Part shown: positions 29,040 through 38,871 of the stretch, piece after piece
Numbering within the stretch: position 1 is the first letter of the stretch
Layout: each line of letters starts with the position of its first letter
Origin: Amphritea atlantica
Lineage (GTDB): Bacteria > Pseudomonadota > Gammaproteobacteria > Pseudomonadales > Balneatricaceae
Reading direction: 5' to 3'
DNA: 64,000 nucleotides
Assembly (NCBI RefSeq): GCF_900111095.1
Contig: NZ_FOGB01000012.1
Location: 11,156 to 75,155, forward strand
Position numbers and translations under genes: made by a program
Notes under the pieces: model-generated
The model's input: the letters and a program-made list of their open reading frames with translations, nothing else
The model's database searches: none
Told to the model about the DNA's origin: nothing

Positions 29040-30428
29040 TTACTGTTTATTCTCTAAAATCTTCTCCAATCGATCTTTTATTTTAAAGATTCCGACACCA
29101 TCCTTTCTGACATCTGCCGCCCGGCATATAACCTGATAAGCATCGTTATATTTAGCGTCACGTTCTAGAGAAACAGCAATTTCCCTTAATAAATCAGCCT
29201 CTTTAGATTTATCAGACAGAAGCACTTTCATTTGGCCTTCATTAAAAAAATGCCCTCGATAGTTTCCTTCATTAAACTCAACATCTAAAAGATCAGCGAG
29301 TTTAAGAATGGCATAATTTGCTGGGCCTTCAGCAAGCCTTTTGCCAACTCTATCTCTAACTTTCACTACTAACTCAGAGCAATCATTGAATGCTGTCTGT
29401 ACGACATCACTAAGGCAACTATTTTTTATATACAGTTCTTCCCCGATATCATACTGATCGTTATAAGATAGAAAATCGCCAGCCACTCCCCCAAAAAAAT
29501 TATCAATTAGATATTTATTAGATAACTTAAACTTTTCAATCAATGCAAAAAAAACATCCTCACCCAAGAGAAGTATAGGCTTTTCCGCTCCTTTATTATT
29601 TAGATCCGAATATTTTTGCAAACAGTTATCCACTCTTCTAAAAAAATCCGACTCATCTTTATCAAACAAACAATTAACTAGCCGTTTATACTCCAAAGCA
29701 CCACTAGTATAGCTAACATTGATTCGTTTACTATGATACTTGAAAGACTTTCTTTGAAGTTTTGATACACCTAACAAATCAAGAAATGAAAATTCAATTT
29801 TACCTTCTGGAAAAAAACCTTCACCATAAGGTAATAAACAAACATTATCTTTACCAAAGCACTCTGCCCACAGGCTGAATATAAGCCCGGAATAACCATC
29901 ACTTTCATTTACAAGGACATTCTTAGCAAAGCCTTTAAGGTCAATAGTAGCAAAATGCCTTTTTACTGCCTGATTATAATTAGAAATCAATAACTCTATA
30001 GGATCGCGGAAGTAGGCTACTATTCCAACTCGATAATTTTCCAATATCGACTTCAACATCCGAGGCTTTGAATAAAGAGATTCAGCAGAAATCAATAGCG
30101 TTTTATTTCTCTCTTTAGCCTGAACAACCCACTCATCGACAAAACGGGATGCAGAAATAAAATCTTTCTTAATCAGATTGACACCGACTACAGAGTGGCC
30201 CCCAGACACATTATTGTCGTCAACACCATGCTCAGGATAGTAATAACCGCAGGAAAGCAAAGCATCTCTATTATTAAGAAAAAATGCCTGTAGTGCTGAA
30301 GAGCCTGTCTTTGGGGCACCGATATGGATAACTATATCGTAATCAGAATAGCATAAGTTACTCCCCCTAAGTCGGGGCTTGGAAAAGGTCCTCCCTTCCT
30401 TATACTTATCAAATATTTTTCGAATCAT
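29040..30428 (-). CDS. PAPS-dependent sulfotransferase with C-terminal helical module
   Basis: The 462-aa protein is expected to transfer sulfate from PAPS to a capsule sugar. Seen: the 5'-phosphosulfate loop VIHIGAPKTGSSALQAFF about 30 residues in, a sulfotransferase second motif IVAYFRDPIELLISNYNQ (Arg and Ser of the 3'-phosphate site), and a C-terminal segment (encoded by 29043-29195) of the form DLLREIA..., shared with two other proteins of this locus. The Met at 30428 has a weak AGAGA upstream and is preferred to a start 84 nt further up, whose extra residues look non-coding. It is AT-rich, flanked by the 154-bp repeat, and is the only intact gene between rfbC and the SGNH gene. Confidence 0.82.
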   Translation of the reverse strand: MIRKIFDKYKEGRTFSKPRLRGSNLCYSDYDIVIHIGAPKTGSSALQAFFLNNRDALLSCGYYYPEHGVDDNNVSGGHSVVGVNLIKKDFISASRFVDEWVVQAKERNKTLLISAESLYSKPRMLKSILENYRVGIVAYFRDPIELLISNYNQAVKRHFATIDLKGFAKNVLVNESDGYSGLIFSLWAECFGKDNVCLLPYGEGFFPEGKIEFSFLDLLGVSKLQRKSFKYHSKRINVSYTSGALEYKRLVNCLFDKDESDFFRRVDNCLQKYSDLNNKGAEKPILLLGEDVFFALIEKFKLSNKYLIDNFFGGVAGDFLSYNDQYDIGEELYIKNSCLSDVVQTAFNDCSELVVKVRDRVGKRLAEGPANYAILKLADLLDVEFNEGNYRGHFFNEGQMKVLLSDKSKEADLLREIAVSLERDAKYNDAYQVICRAADVRKDGVGIFKIKDRLEKILENKQ

Positions 30429-31439
30429 AAAAATCTCTACCAAAAACAGAAAACAACACCACGAAAAACCATTACTTGACGTATAAAAGCTTACTTTTAA
30501 ACACACCAGCACTCTAAGATTAGCTACACCTATTCATAGCCTGAAACCTAAATACAAAAAACATCAGAACTCTCCTTCCTTACAAAGTTTAAGCATATCG
30601 GTTACAACCTCAAAAAACGAAATCCTTAACAACACGAGCACTTGAAATACTATTTTTTGCATATGAATCACACAATCATTATTTCCTTAAAAGATCGCAT
30701 GATCAGTGACTTTCAGATCATGATCTACAAAGCTAAAGACCAGCCCATTGCCAGTCGCAGGCTAAGAGAGTTCACACACAGCCTCCCCTGCAAAACACAG
30801 CAACCAATACTAACATTGTTGGTTGCTGTTTGGCAGGAAATTGCTACCCGTCATAAGGTAATTATGAGGCTAATTCAGCTTTACCAGCAAGTTGATACGA
30901 TCACCGTTAACAGGCCGTAACACGCTAATTCAAAACTGATTCAGAGTCTTTTTCAAAGCAATAAATCCTATAGCGTTATGTTTCGTAGCACAGAAATGCT
31001 AAATAACCGGTACCGATTCAAAGACTGCCTCACTTAACCGACCAGCAATTACCACTGACACATTCAATGAAGCCGTGGCATGATGGACAAAAGACTGGGT
31101 AGGCGATCCTGTTCTGCCCTGATGCGGCCATTTCGTCAACAGGATCAGCTTGTCCATCCAGACCTGGAACTGCTCCTTTTTAGTTCGACGTCGCCTATGA
31201 CTGAAATCTCTGCGCGTACAGGAAAGATGCCAATCCAGCTGTACGTCCTCAACCATCCATTGCGCAGATTAACTAATGCAACAGACTTGATCACACTTAC
31301 CCCAACGTCACACAGAACACGTAAAGCTTTGGCATAAGACCGCTTTAATCAGTATCATATTGCAACATCCAAACTATTTATTTGTACATTTTAGTTAAAA
31401 CAACCAATACCAAACATAAAGTATGATTTATCAAACATC
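30429..31439. other. 1-kb intergenic region with repeat copy and unidentified relic
   Basis: Apart from the 154-bp repeat copy, this region holds only short, overlapping open frames on both strands between about 30990 and 31340, none with a recognisable motif, domain or good ribosome site. It is less AT-rich than the genes on either side, so it may be decayed foreign DNA (for example an insertion-sequence relic), but I could not identify it. It must contain the promoters for the divergent sulfotransferase and SGNH genes. Confidence 0.5.
30683..30836. repeat. 154-bp dispersed direct repeat, copy 2, with hairpin
   Basis: Second copy of the repeat at 28796-28949. This copy has a perfect 10-bp inverted repeat CAGCAACCAA/TTGGTTGCTG (30798-30807 and 30819-30828, 11-nt loop) near its right end. 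The internal GATCATGATC is also palindromic. It could be a remnant of a mobile element end or a recombination scar left by cassette exchange. Confidence 0.9.
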
Positions 31440-32651
31440 ATGAATATTATCATTATTGGCACATCAAACTCTGTAATGACTGAGTCTTACGTTTCAGCTT
31501 TAAAAATCTATCATCAAGTTTCAAACATATCCTGCGGGCGCGTTCCATTCTTTTACCACATAAAAACTATCAAGCAAAACATAGAACTAATTGAGAAATC
31601 AGATCTTCTTATCATTGACCACTACATCAACGACATAAATTATTACCATCCTCGACTAGGAGATTTCTACTTAGAAGAGTGCAAAGACTTTTACAGACTG
31701 CTTAGCTCATTAAACACCAACATTTTAAATATACTATTTCCCATAAGAAAAAAACTAAACTCTCAGGAGTCAGACTATTACAATTTCGTAAAAAACCTTT
31801 CAAAAACAAACAAAATACCTTTACTTGACCTGAATAAATTCGCATTTAAAACTGAAAATTACGGGGATGACATTCACTTGAATAGAAAAACTTCATTTAC
31901 AGTAGGGGTATCACTTGCTAATAACTTGAGAACACTTACCGAAAAACCCGTACACGGGGGGTCTATAAAAAAAGATCCATATATTATATTTGACAGCCAT
32001 GACATTGCAGAAACTAACAACTACCAAAAATATGATTTCAAAAACTCACTTATAGATATTACTTTTTCCAGGTGTACAGACCAGATACATCTAAACAACA
32101 GAGTGCCGTGCAAACTATTATCAATAGGATATTTCTTAGCCCCTTCAAGAAAAGAAGAGCAAGGTATAAGCGTCCTGAATAAACGCTTTTCATTCTCAGG
32201 AAACTTGTACTTACACGAAGCTATTGACTCTTTCCCATCATTTCCGGGTGATATTAGAATCACCGTTCTGAATGGAAACTATTCAAATACTCCTTCCTTT
32301 ATGGGAAGAGAGATAGTTGACGGACCTTTTAAAGACGCTGATATCGTTGAGCTTTTAGCTAAATCAGAGATTGACCTAGAAGTAAATCCAGCAAACAGAA
32401 GTTACTATGACTTTGAACTACCAGACCTAAACGAGCTTCTATTAAAGTTTGAAGAAAGTTTAACTGAAAATAAATCCATCGCTATATCCTCAGAACTGGT
32501 AGATATTTTGCGAGACCTGGCTATTGGCATAGAGCGCTTAAACCTAGACAAAGCATACGAGTTGATGAAACTGGTAAAACACTTCCGCCCAGATGGGGTT
32601 ACCATAAACAGTAAAATCAAAAACTACGAAAGCAAATTAAAAAACCATTAA
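31440..32651 (+). CDS. SGNH/GDSL-like hydrolase-fold protein with C-terminal helical module
   Basis: The 403-aa protein starts MNIIIIGTSNSVMTESY, resembling SGNH block I with the nucleophile Ser in GTSNS, and has DDIHLNRK (block V Asp-x-x-His) near residue 143, so a catalytic triad is plausible. SGNH proteins in polysaccharide loci act as O-acetyl esterases or transferases. The last about 50 residues (encoded by 32502-32648, DILRDLAIGIER...RPDGVTIN) match the C-terminal module of two sulfotransferases here. AT-rich, and followed by a pyruvyl-transferase-like gene on the same strand. Exact activity is unknown. Confidence 0.6.
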   Translation: MNIIIIGTSNSVMTESYVSALKIYHQVSNISCGRVPFFYHIKTIKQNIELIEKSDLLIIDHYINDINYYHPRLGDFYLEECKDFYRLLSSLNTNILNILFPIRKKLNSQESDYYNFVKNLSKTNKIPLLDLNKFAFKTENYGDDIHLNRKTSFTVGVSLANNLRTLTEKPVHGGSIKKDPYIIFDSHDIAETNNYQKYDFKNSLIDITFSRCTDQIHLNNRVPCKLLSIGYFLAPSRKEEQGISVLNKRFSFSGNLYLHEAIDSFPSFPGDIRITVLNGNYSNTPSFMGREIVDGPFKDADIVELLAKSEIDLEVNPANRSYYDFELPDLNELLLKFEESLTENKSIAISSELVDILRDLAIGIERLNLDKAYELMKLVKHFRPDGVTINSKIKNYESKLKNH

Positions 32652-32789
32652 ACTGCAACCAATAAGTAAAGCTTGACTCTTCGAGCATATTTATTAAAAT
32701 ACAGAATTTACTTTTTAATAATACAAAAAACACTACATTAAAAGACGTAATACAACTATCGCCCCTGTAGGAAGCGTAAAGGATAGAAA

Positions 32790-33917
32790 ATGATTAGAGT
32801 AGGATTCATAGGTTCTCCACGGGGGGTTGTACCTGAAAGTTTTTGTAACAGCTCTGAATATTTAATGCAGCATTCGGGTCAGAATTTGGGGAATTTAGCT
32901 TTTTGGTTGGGGTTCACCCGTTTAGTTGGAGGAAATGTTTTACAAGTCAGATGGAATGACAACCCCGAAGCGTTAAAAAATAGAATTGATGTGCTCGTCA
33001 TTGCTGCTGCAAACTTTCTTATGGAGTCAAATGATCTCAGCATATTAAGGGATCTAGTAGAAACACTTAATAAACCCGTATTAATATCTGGCCTGGGCGC
33101 ACAATCAGAGGATGAATCAAAAATACCAGATTTGCAGGAAGGTACGATAGGCTTCTTGAAAGCCGTCGCTTCCAGATGTGAAAACATTGGTGTAAGAGGA
33201 GACTTTTCAAAGAAAGTTTGTGAACATTATGATGTAAAAAACATCACCAATCTTGGCTGTCCATCCATATTAATCAACAACAATCAAAACCTTGGAAAAG
33301 AAATCAGCCTAAGATGGAATGCAGATCTGACACATCTATCATCAGCTTCAGCATCTATAAAAGAAAACCTAAGAAGAACGGAGTCAAAATTATTTAAATT
33401 AATAGACAAAACAAATGGAAAATATATAATACAAAGACCCGCAGCCCTTCTAAAAGTTATTCGCCATGAAAGTCTAAATAAAACAGACTTGGAATACATA
33501 GAAAAGTTTCGTAAATTTATTGACCCAGAGATGACAACAAGTTATTTCTACAACTTCCTACGAAAAAATTCCATTTACTTTACTACAGCCCACTCATGGT
33601 TAGAATATTTAAAATGTACAAGCCATGCCGTCGGCACAAGGATACACGGTTCAATTTTACCTACTTCTGCGGGCATTCCTTCTATATGTATAACACATGA
33701 TACGAGAACAAGAGAGTTGAGTAAGAGCGTTTTTATTCCTTCAATAACATCCACTGAGTTTTCACAGTTTGATGGCACTATCAATGATTTGTTCAGCACT
33801 ATAACATTTGATGAGATAGGATTTTATGAGAGAAGACGTGAACTAGCTACTAATTATGAAAAAATGTTCAAAAGTGTTGGCATCAATATATCAGCACATC
33901 TAAAGTCATTTTTATAG
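32790..33917 (+). CDS. polysaccharide pyruvyl transferase family protein
   Basis: The 375-aa protein matches the polysaccharide pyruvyl transferase fold: VLVIAAANFL early, GLGAQS, the NIGVRGDFSKKVCEHYDVKN region, GCPS, and near the C-terminus GTRIHGSILPTSAGIPSICI with RTREL. Members ketalise sugars with pyruvate from PEP; some related proteins act as glycosyltransferases or sulfur/acyl modifiers, so the family call is firmer than the reaction. A GAAGCGTAAAGGA-type ribosome site precedes the ATG. It is downstream of the SGNH gene by 138 nt in an AT-rich cassette and probably adds a negatively charged substituent to the capsule. Confidence 0.75.
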   Translation: MIRVGFIGSPRGVVPESFCNSSEYLMQHSGQNLGNLAFWLGFTRLVGGNVLQVRWNDNPEALKNRIDVLVIAAANFLMESNDLSILRDLVETLNKPVLISGLGAQSEDESKIPDLQEGTIGFLKAVASRCENIGVRGDFSKKVCEHYDVKNITNLGCPSILINNNQNLGKEISLRWNADLTHLSSASASIKENLRRTESKLFKLIDKTNGKYIIQRPAALLKVIRHESLNKTDLEYIEKFRKFIDPEMTTSYFYNFLRKNSIYFTTAHSWLEYLKCTSHAVGTRIHGSILPTSAGIPSICITHDTRTRELSKSVFIPSITSTEFSQFDGTINDLFSTITFDEIGFYERRRELATNYEKMFKSVGINISAHLKSFL

Positions 33918-34344
33918 ATTTAGCGAAAACTTATAAGACATTACCCCTCCAAAATAAGCATTATTAAGTGACTGAGATTATGAATTTTCACATATTCGTT
34001 ACTCTTCTGAGTAGCGCCTGCAAGAATTTAGGATTATCCAATCTACATTACCTGGATTTATAAAGCGTTATTCAATGATATTAAAATCATTGGATTTAGA
34101 GGCTTCCCCCTCATCCACCCTACTAATCTACTTATTAGTAGTTACTTAAGTTGTGTTAATCTACTCCTATTGAGAAGTATCTTACAACTAACATTTTGCC
34201 TAAAATAAAGCTATAATTTGCTCATCCCTTGTACAGAGCGCCTAGTCAGTCATTCACAAACTCTATATTTCAACAAAGTCGTGTTAACATTCTTAGGTAT
34301 GTAATCACTCGATACACGCTAGAAAACGAAAAAATAGTATTAAC
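33918..34344. other. AT-rich intergenic region upstream of a sulfotransferase
   Basis: 427 nt without a coding frame of note. It is AT-rich and presumably carries the promoter for the sulfotransferase that follows. Short inverted segments such as CTACTAATCTACTTATTAGTAG (read in two arms, CTACTAAT and ATTAGTAG, about 34123-34142) are present, but no terminator with a T-run or known element was seen. Confidence 0.45.
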
Positions 34345-35526
34345 ATGAAAAAACGTAGAATATACCTCCATATTGGTACAGAGAAAACTGGTACAACGTC
34401 TATTCAAGAATTTCTATACGAGAATAGAGAGGCGCTAATTCATAAGGGATACTATTTCATCCAGTCTGCAGGAGTTAGAAATAACCGAGCACTGCCCTCA
34501 TATGCCATGAGAGATGACATAACAGATGATTTTTTTCAGGACCGAAATATAAATACTCCTGAAGAGAGAAAAAAATTTAGAGAATACACTAAGCAAAGCC
34601 TTGATCAAGAAATATCATCCCTACCAGACTCAATCCACTCTATAATAATATCAAGCGAACACTTCCACTCACGAAATACAACTTCATCGCAAATAAACAT
34701 CATCAAAAACTTATTATCACCATATTACAGTGATATAAAGATAATTTGTTATATAAGAGAGCAGACTGAAACACTTTCATCTCTTTATTCTACATTGATA
34801 AAATCTGGAACAATATATGATTTCTCTTATCATTTGAAATTTTGCACACCCAGAAATTCATATTACAACTTCGAGACAATGCTAAAAAACTGGGTAGATA
34901 ACTTTGGAGAAGATAAGCTATGCGTAAGAAGATTTGACAGAAAAACCTTTATAAACTGTGATTTGATAGACGACTTCCTTTCTTGTTTAGAGATAGAACC
35001 ATCTGAAGATTTTTCACGCGTCAAAAAACCTCAGAACGAATCGTTAAATCCACTGGGACAAGTTATTGGGCTAACCATTAACCAAGCTTTTCCAAATCAG
35101 TTATCAGACAAAGCAATAATTAGCAAAAAGCGAAAGTTACTTTCTATAATTGACAAAAATTTCGCAGGAAAAGGTGTGTCTGTAACGCCAGAGCAATATT
35201 CTGAAATATTCGAAGCATTCAGAGAAACAAACAGAGAGGTAAATAGAAAGTATCTAAAATCAGACGGAGACTTATTCCCGTACAAAGAACCAATAAACAA
35301 TCAGGTTAATATAGACCAAAACTCGATATTAAAATTAATTTTACAACTAATTAACTTCACTCCCCTACCTGGTAGCTTTGCAGATTTGTTCAGAGACGCT
35401 GCTTTACTATACGAATCTCAGGATTTGGAGAAAGCTTTTATTTTTATGGAGCTAGCTCAGAAAATACGCCCTGACGGAGTTGTTATAAACAAAAAACTTA
35501 ACGAATACCGGGAGAAACTGAAATAA
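34345..35526 (+). CDS. PAPS-dependent sulfotransferase with C-terminal helical module
   Basis: The 393-aa protein has the 5'-phosphosulfate loop YLHIGTEKTGTTSIQEFL (about 7-24), IIISSEHFHS, and the 3'-phosphate motif IICYIREQTETLSSLYS. The last about 47 residues (encoded by 35383-35523; DLFRDAALLYE...RPDGVVIN) are the module shared with the sulfotransferase at 29-30 kb and the SGNH protein. It is AT-rich and convergent with the following glycosyltransferase operon. It probably sulfates a sugar of the capsule repeat; site and acceptor are unknown. Confidence 0.85.
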   Translation: MKKRRIYLHIGTEKTGTTSIQEFLYENREALIHKGYYFIQSAGVRNNRALPSYAMRDDITDDFFQDRNINTPEERKKFREYTKQSLDQEISSLPDSIHSIIISSEHFHSRNTTSSQINIIKNLLSPYYSDIKIICYIREQTETLSSLYSTLIKSGTIYDFSYHLKFCTPRNSYYNFETMLKNWVDNFGEDKLCVRRFDRKTFINCDLIDDFLSCLEIEPSEDFSRVKKPQNESLNPLGQVIGLTINQAFPNQLSDKAIISKKRKLLSIIDKNFAGKGVSVTPEQYSEIFEAFRETNREVNRKYLKSDGDLFPYKEPINNQVNIDQNSILKLILQLINFTPLPGSFADLFRDAALLYESQDLEKAFIFMELAQKIRPDGVVINKKLNEYREKLK

Positions 35527-35680
35527 AGAAATATAATGTCTTTTAACAATACTAAGCTTATTTTCTCCATCAAGATCTGTAGTCGGCGCAGCCCCTTTCA
35601 CTATTGATTATCCGCATCGGCGTGGATACCAACTGAGCGGATGATGCGTAGTAAGAGGCTGCCCAAAGACGACTAATCTC

Positions 35681-36928
35681 TTAGCACCTGTCAAAATATC
35701 TCAAATGTTCGATGCTACATTCCATGTAGTTTAAGGGCTTACTTATTCCCTCCCGGAGCTCATCCCAGACTTCACTGTTACCGGAAAGGTTCAGCAACTT
35801 GATCCCCAGGTCAACCGGGTTTCCAGCACTGAAGTGGACACCATCCACACCATCTCGGACCTTCTCTGCCATCCCGCCTATATCAGAAACAATCAGCGGG
35901 CGGCCGGCAACAAACGCTTCCTGTATCACCATGGGGGAGTTTTCCCACCAGATGGAAGGGACAATCACCCAGTCAATACTCTGCATCCGCTTCATCTGCT
36001 CATCAGGACGGTAGGGCCCTACCCAGCGAAGACAGCCTTCCTCGATAAGCTTAGAGGCCATCTCCTTCACTTTCTCCTGAAACTCACCGGTTTGCTGTTC
36101 CAGATTGGCACCATGTACTTCAACTACCAGTTTTTTCCGTTGCTTTTTCTTCAGACTTAACAGTGCCTGCAATAATACATCGATCCCCTTATAGGGGTTC
36201 ACCTGGCCGAAATACGCAAACCGGTTACGTGTTTCTCCATCCGCGAGCTCTCTGGGAGGGAGCGTCTCAATATCCTGCTGACCATTTTCGATTACAATGA
36301 TCTTACTTTCATCTATCCCCCACTGGATATACCGCTGCCGCAGAAATTCAGACGGCGAAATAAAGCCTTCAATCAGGTCAAAATGGCTTTTTATAAAGTG
36401 CTTTCTTAACCAAAAATCTTCAGCCGTATGTTGCGGGTAGCACTGATGACATTCATCATAGGACTCGCTACTACACAGTTTATGGCCTTCCCCTGTTTTC
36501 ACCATCTGACCATTATGTTTACAGATCGCCATATATTCATGGATGGTGAAGAAGATACGGATCTCAGGGTCAATCTGTTTAATAACCCTGATGAACTCAA
36601 CCCCCATATGAGCATAGTGATGCATATGCACAATGGTGGGTTTTAGTGCCTGAATCAGATCGGTAAACCATGTAGTCAGCGACTGTTGCTGTTCTGCTTT
36701 TAGCAGATGCCAATCACCGATGCCCTGCTCCCACAGATATTCATTTTCTCGACGCTTCCGAATTTGCCCCGTTGCGCCGCGTCCACGGTCCGCACGTGCC
36801 AGAAACCAACTATCTTCGACATCCGGGTGCTGTTGATAGGCGTTAAACAGGTTATAGGCCGCGATCTCGGCACCACCTAAACTGAAATCGGGATGCCCAT
36901 GGGAGATTACAAGAATTCTATTTTTCAT
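35681..36928 (-). CDS. family 4 glycosyltransferase
   Basis: The 415-aa GT-B enzyme has the N-terminal glycine-rich GGAEIAAYNLF, the acceptor-domain HMHHYAHMG and TIHEYMAICKHNG, and a C-terminal donor domain with FAYFGQVNPYKGIDVLLQAL. The EX7E region is SIWWENSPMVIQEAFVAGRPLIVSD. It overlaps the upstream GT2 gene by 4 nt, so both are translated together. It is closer in base composition to the kps/rfb block than to the AT-rich cassette next door. Sugar specificity is not assignable. Confidence 0.88.
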   Translation of the reverse strand: MKNRILVISHGHPDFSLGGAEIAAYNLFNAYQQHPDVEDSWFLARADRGRGATGQIRKRRENEYLWEQGIGDWHLLKAEQQQSLTTWFTDLIQALKPTIVHMHHYAHMGVEFIRVIKQIDPEIRIFFTIHEYMAICKHNGQMVKTGEGHKLCSSESYDECHQCYPQHTAEDFWLRKHFIKSHFDLIEGFISPSEFLRQRYIQWGIDESKIIVIENGQQDIETLPPRELADGETRNRFAYFGQVNPYKGIDVLLQALLSLKKKQRKKLVVEVHGANLEQQTGEFQEKVKEMASKLIEEGCLRWVGPYRPDEQMKRMQSIDWVIVPSIWWENSPMVIQEAFVAGRPLIVSDIGGMAEKVRDGVDGVHFSAGNPVDLGIKLLNLSGNSEVWDELREGISKPLNYMECSIEHLRYFDRC

Positions 36929-38730
36929 AATTTAATAGCCGCCTCAGATTTCGCCGCTAACTTTTCAATCAAATCAGACCAACGGGTCATATGCCGGGAA
37001 GCGTTAAGAATCACAACCTTGGTTCGAAAATCCGGAGTGCCTGTTAAGCCAAATGACTGTCGTTCCAGATGCGTCAGCTCAACTGTGGGAAGGTATCCAC
37101 AGCCCTTTCCTTTTTCCAGCAGTTTCAAGCAGAGGTCAGAATCCTCAAAATCACCTATCAGATAGCCTGTATCCCATCCTTCAACGGCGTCAAAGTCTTC
37201 TCTGGAGATCAGCATACAGGCGCCTGTAACCGCAGGCATTTCTGTCAACGTCTGATGAGGATCCAGAATCGGATCAAGCCCCATATGGGGGTGGTGATTG
37301 ATCCAGATACCGATATCCGACCGATACTGAAACTCCATTCCTGCATGTTGAATTGAGCCATCTGCGAATAACAGCCTCGGCGCAATAACCCCAAGCTCAG
37401 GATTCGTTTTTAAAGCCTCTAACATCGGCCCCAGCCACCCTGGAGATTTAGGAAAGACATCACTGTTCATGAACAGAAGGTAGGTACCGCTGGCGTGTTC
37501 TGCACCAAGGTTGTTGGCTCCGGAAAAACCTCTGTTGACCCCACCAAACACAACCTTGAAAGAGACTTTATAAAGATCATAGATCTCCTTCGCCAGTGTT
37601 CTTAACTTCTCAACCAGTGTTGGGTCATCAACGACGTAGATAATCTCTGTCTGACTTTTAATAAACTCATCTAAAACAAAAGAGACCATCTGCCCTTCAA
37701 TAAAATCGATACGGCCGTAAAGCGGAATAATGATACTGATCAAAGGGTCCCGGACCTCGCCATACTGTTCAACAGAGACGGGCATTCTGGCGATCACGCG
37801 GTTGTTCCGGGTTAGCTGTTCGCTGAGCATAGGCCAGAAAATATGCCTGAAAATATCCACCTGATCGGAAGGTTTCGATTCGATAGTGAACAACCACTTA
37901 GCCATCTCCGCCGGTTGAGAATCGAGGTAACCGACCTCAGCAGAGGATAATCTATGCACTCCTTTAGATGACAAAGCATATATTGAGAGCGTCTCTTTAG
38001 GACTGATATTTTTTACTGGCACTAAACAGCCACTATTGATCTCCGCTTTATCAAAGCTTGTCAGGAAAGCCTTATACACATCCTCCCTGAAAATTCGATG
38101 GGCCTGAGTTAAAAATGTTGGCGAGCCCTCTTCATCTTCAATCCAGACGATTGAGTCGGGACTACTGACGACCCACCCAACTAACAGTCCGGACGAACCC
38201 CGTTCAGAGACAACGGCTGATTCTATATAGGCTTTTACATTTGGATGTGGTGTGGATTCCTGCTTAACTTTTTTTATCCACTTTTTCCATCGTTCGGGAG
38301 TAAAGCTCTCGTTATCCAGTAAGTTTCTGGCCTCTTTATAATACAGGCTATGATAAAAAGTATCGGCATCATCGTCGACTGTATGGCTAGCGGGATCCAC
38401 CAGAGGGTTATCGGACAGCGTCGTTTTATTCCTCTTACTGGGTTTGATATTCCGCTCCTCTTTTCTTCCATAATAGAGATAGTGAAAGAAAGGGTTGACT
38501 CCGGTTTCACTGACATCAGGGAAGTCGATGAGGTAGTCATCTATGGAAAACCACCCACAAGGATCGAACCCCTCATTTGAGCCAACCTTGATGAAATGCT
38601 CCAGCGGGTCCTGACCATTGAGAACCAGCTCATACTCCTGACGATAAAAGTCTGCATCAAAATCTTTAGCAATAATGCTTCTGATCTTTTCTTCAGTTAG
38701 TTTGTTACTTTTCTCAAAAATCTTTAACAC
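36925..38730 (-). CDS. family 2 glycosyltransferase with N-terminal repeat-like domain
   Basis: The 601-aa protein begins with a region (about 18-95) of the form DFDADFYRQEY...PLEHFIKVGSNEGFDP...NPFFHYLYYG, a tandem motif seen in front of many surface-polysaccharide GT2 enzymes. A beta-sandwich-like stretch follows (about 165-255), then a GT-A domain from about 330: ISIIIPLYGRIDFIEGQ, FMNSDVFP (DXD-like), TGACMLISRED, GDFEDSDLCLKLL. It starts the two-gene unit with the GT4 enzyme, about 140 nt downstream of rfbA across a possible terminator. Probably adds a capsule backbone sugar. Confidence 0.85.
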   Translation of the reverse strand: MLKIFEKSNKLTEEKIRSIIAKDFDADFYRQEYELVLNGQDPLEHFIKVGSNEGFDPCGWFSIDDYLIDFPDVSETGVNPFFHYLYYGRKEERNIKPSKRNKTTLSDNPLVDPASHTVDDDADTFYHSLYYKEARNLLDNESFTPERWKKWIKKVKQESTPHPNVKAYIESAVVSERGSSGLLVGWVVSSPDSIVWIEDEEGSPTFLTQAHRIFREDVYKAFLTSFDKAEINSGCLVPVKNISPKETLSIYALSSKGVHRLSSAEVGYLDSQPAEMAKWLFTIESKPSDQVDIFRHIFWPMLSEQLTRNNRVIARMPVSVEQYGEVRDPLISIIIPLYGRIDFIEGQMVSFVLDEFIKSQTEIIYVVDDPTLVEKLRTLAKEIYDLYKVSFKVVFGGVNRGFSGANNLGAEHASGTYLLFMNSDVFPKSPGWLGPMLEALKTNPELGVIAPRLLFADGSIQHAGMEFQYRSDIGIWINHHPHMGLDPILDPHQTLTEMPAVTGACMLISREDFDAVEGWDTGYLIGDFEDSDLCLKLLEKGKGCGYLPTVELTHLERQSFGLTGTPDFRTKVVILNASRHMTRWSDLIEKLAAKSEAAIKL

Positions 38731-38796
38731 TGGCAGCTCCCTGTTCAGCCTTCGCTATCACTTTAAACATCAAGGTTAGTCAGCAAACATATCTCG

Positions 38797-38855
38797 ATAA
38801 AAAATCTATTCAATACCGGACTTCATGCAGATAAATATCTGTCCAGTATTCAATA
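38797..38855 (-). terminator. possible rho-independent terminator after rfbA
   Basis: On the minus strand a 15-bp imperfect inverted repeat (arms 38841-38855 and 38807-38821, about 13 of 15 pairs) encloses a second perfect 6-bp hairpin CAGATA-AA-TATCTG. The outer repeat is followed 2 nt later by TTTTTT. It lies 17 nt past the rfbA stop and could end the kps-rfb transcript or reduce expression of the glycosyltransferases downstream. Confidence 0.5.
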
Positions 38856-38871
38856 AATAACAATGGGCGCT

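Noticed and set aside
30999-31337. Overlapping open frames of about 85 codons on both strands
   Set aside because: They overlap each other, start without a Shine-Dalgarno and match no known motif; recorded only as possible relic DNA.
35527-35680. Possible insertion-sequence scar with ATCCGC/GCGGAT arms
   Set aside because: Arms of only 6 bp with a long loop and no recognisable transposase sequence.
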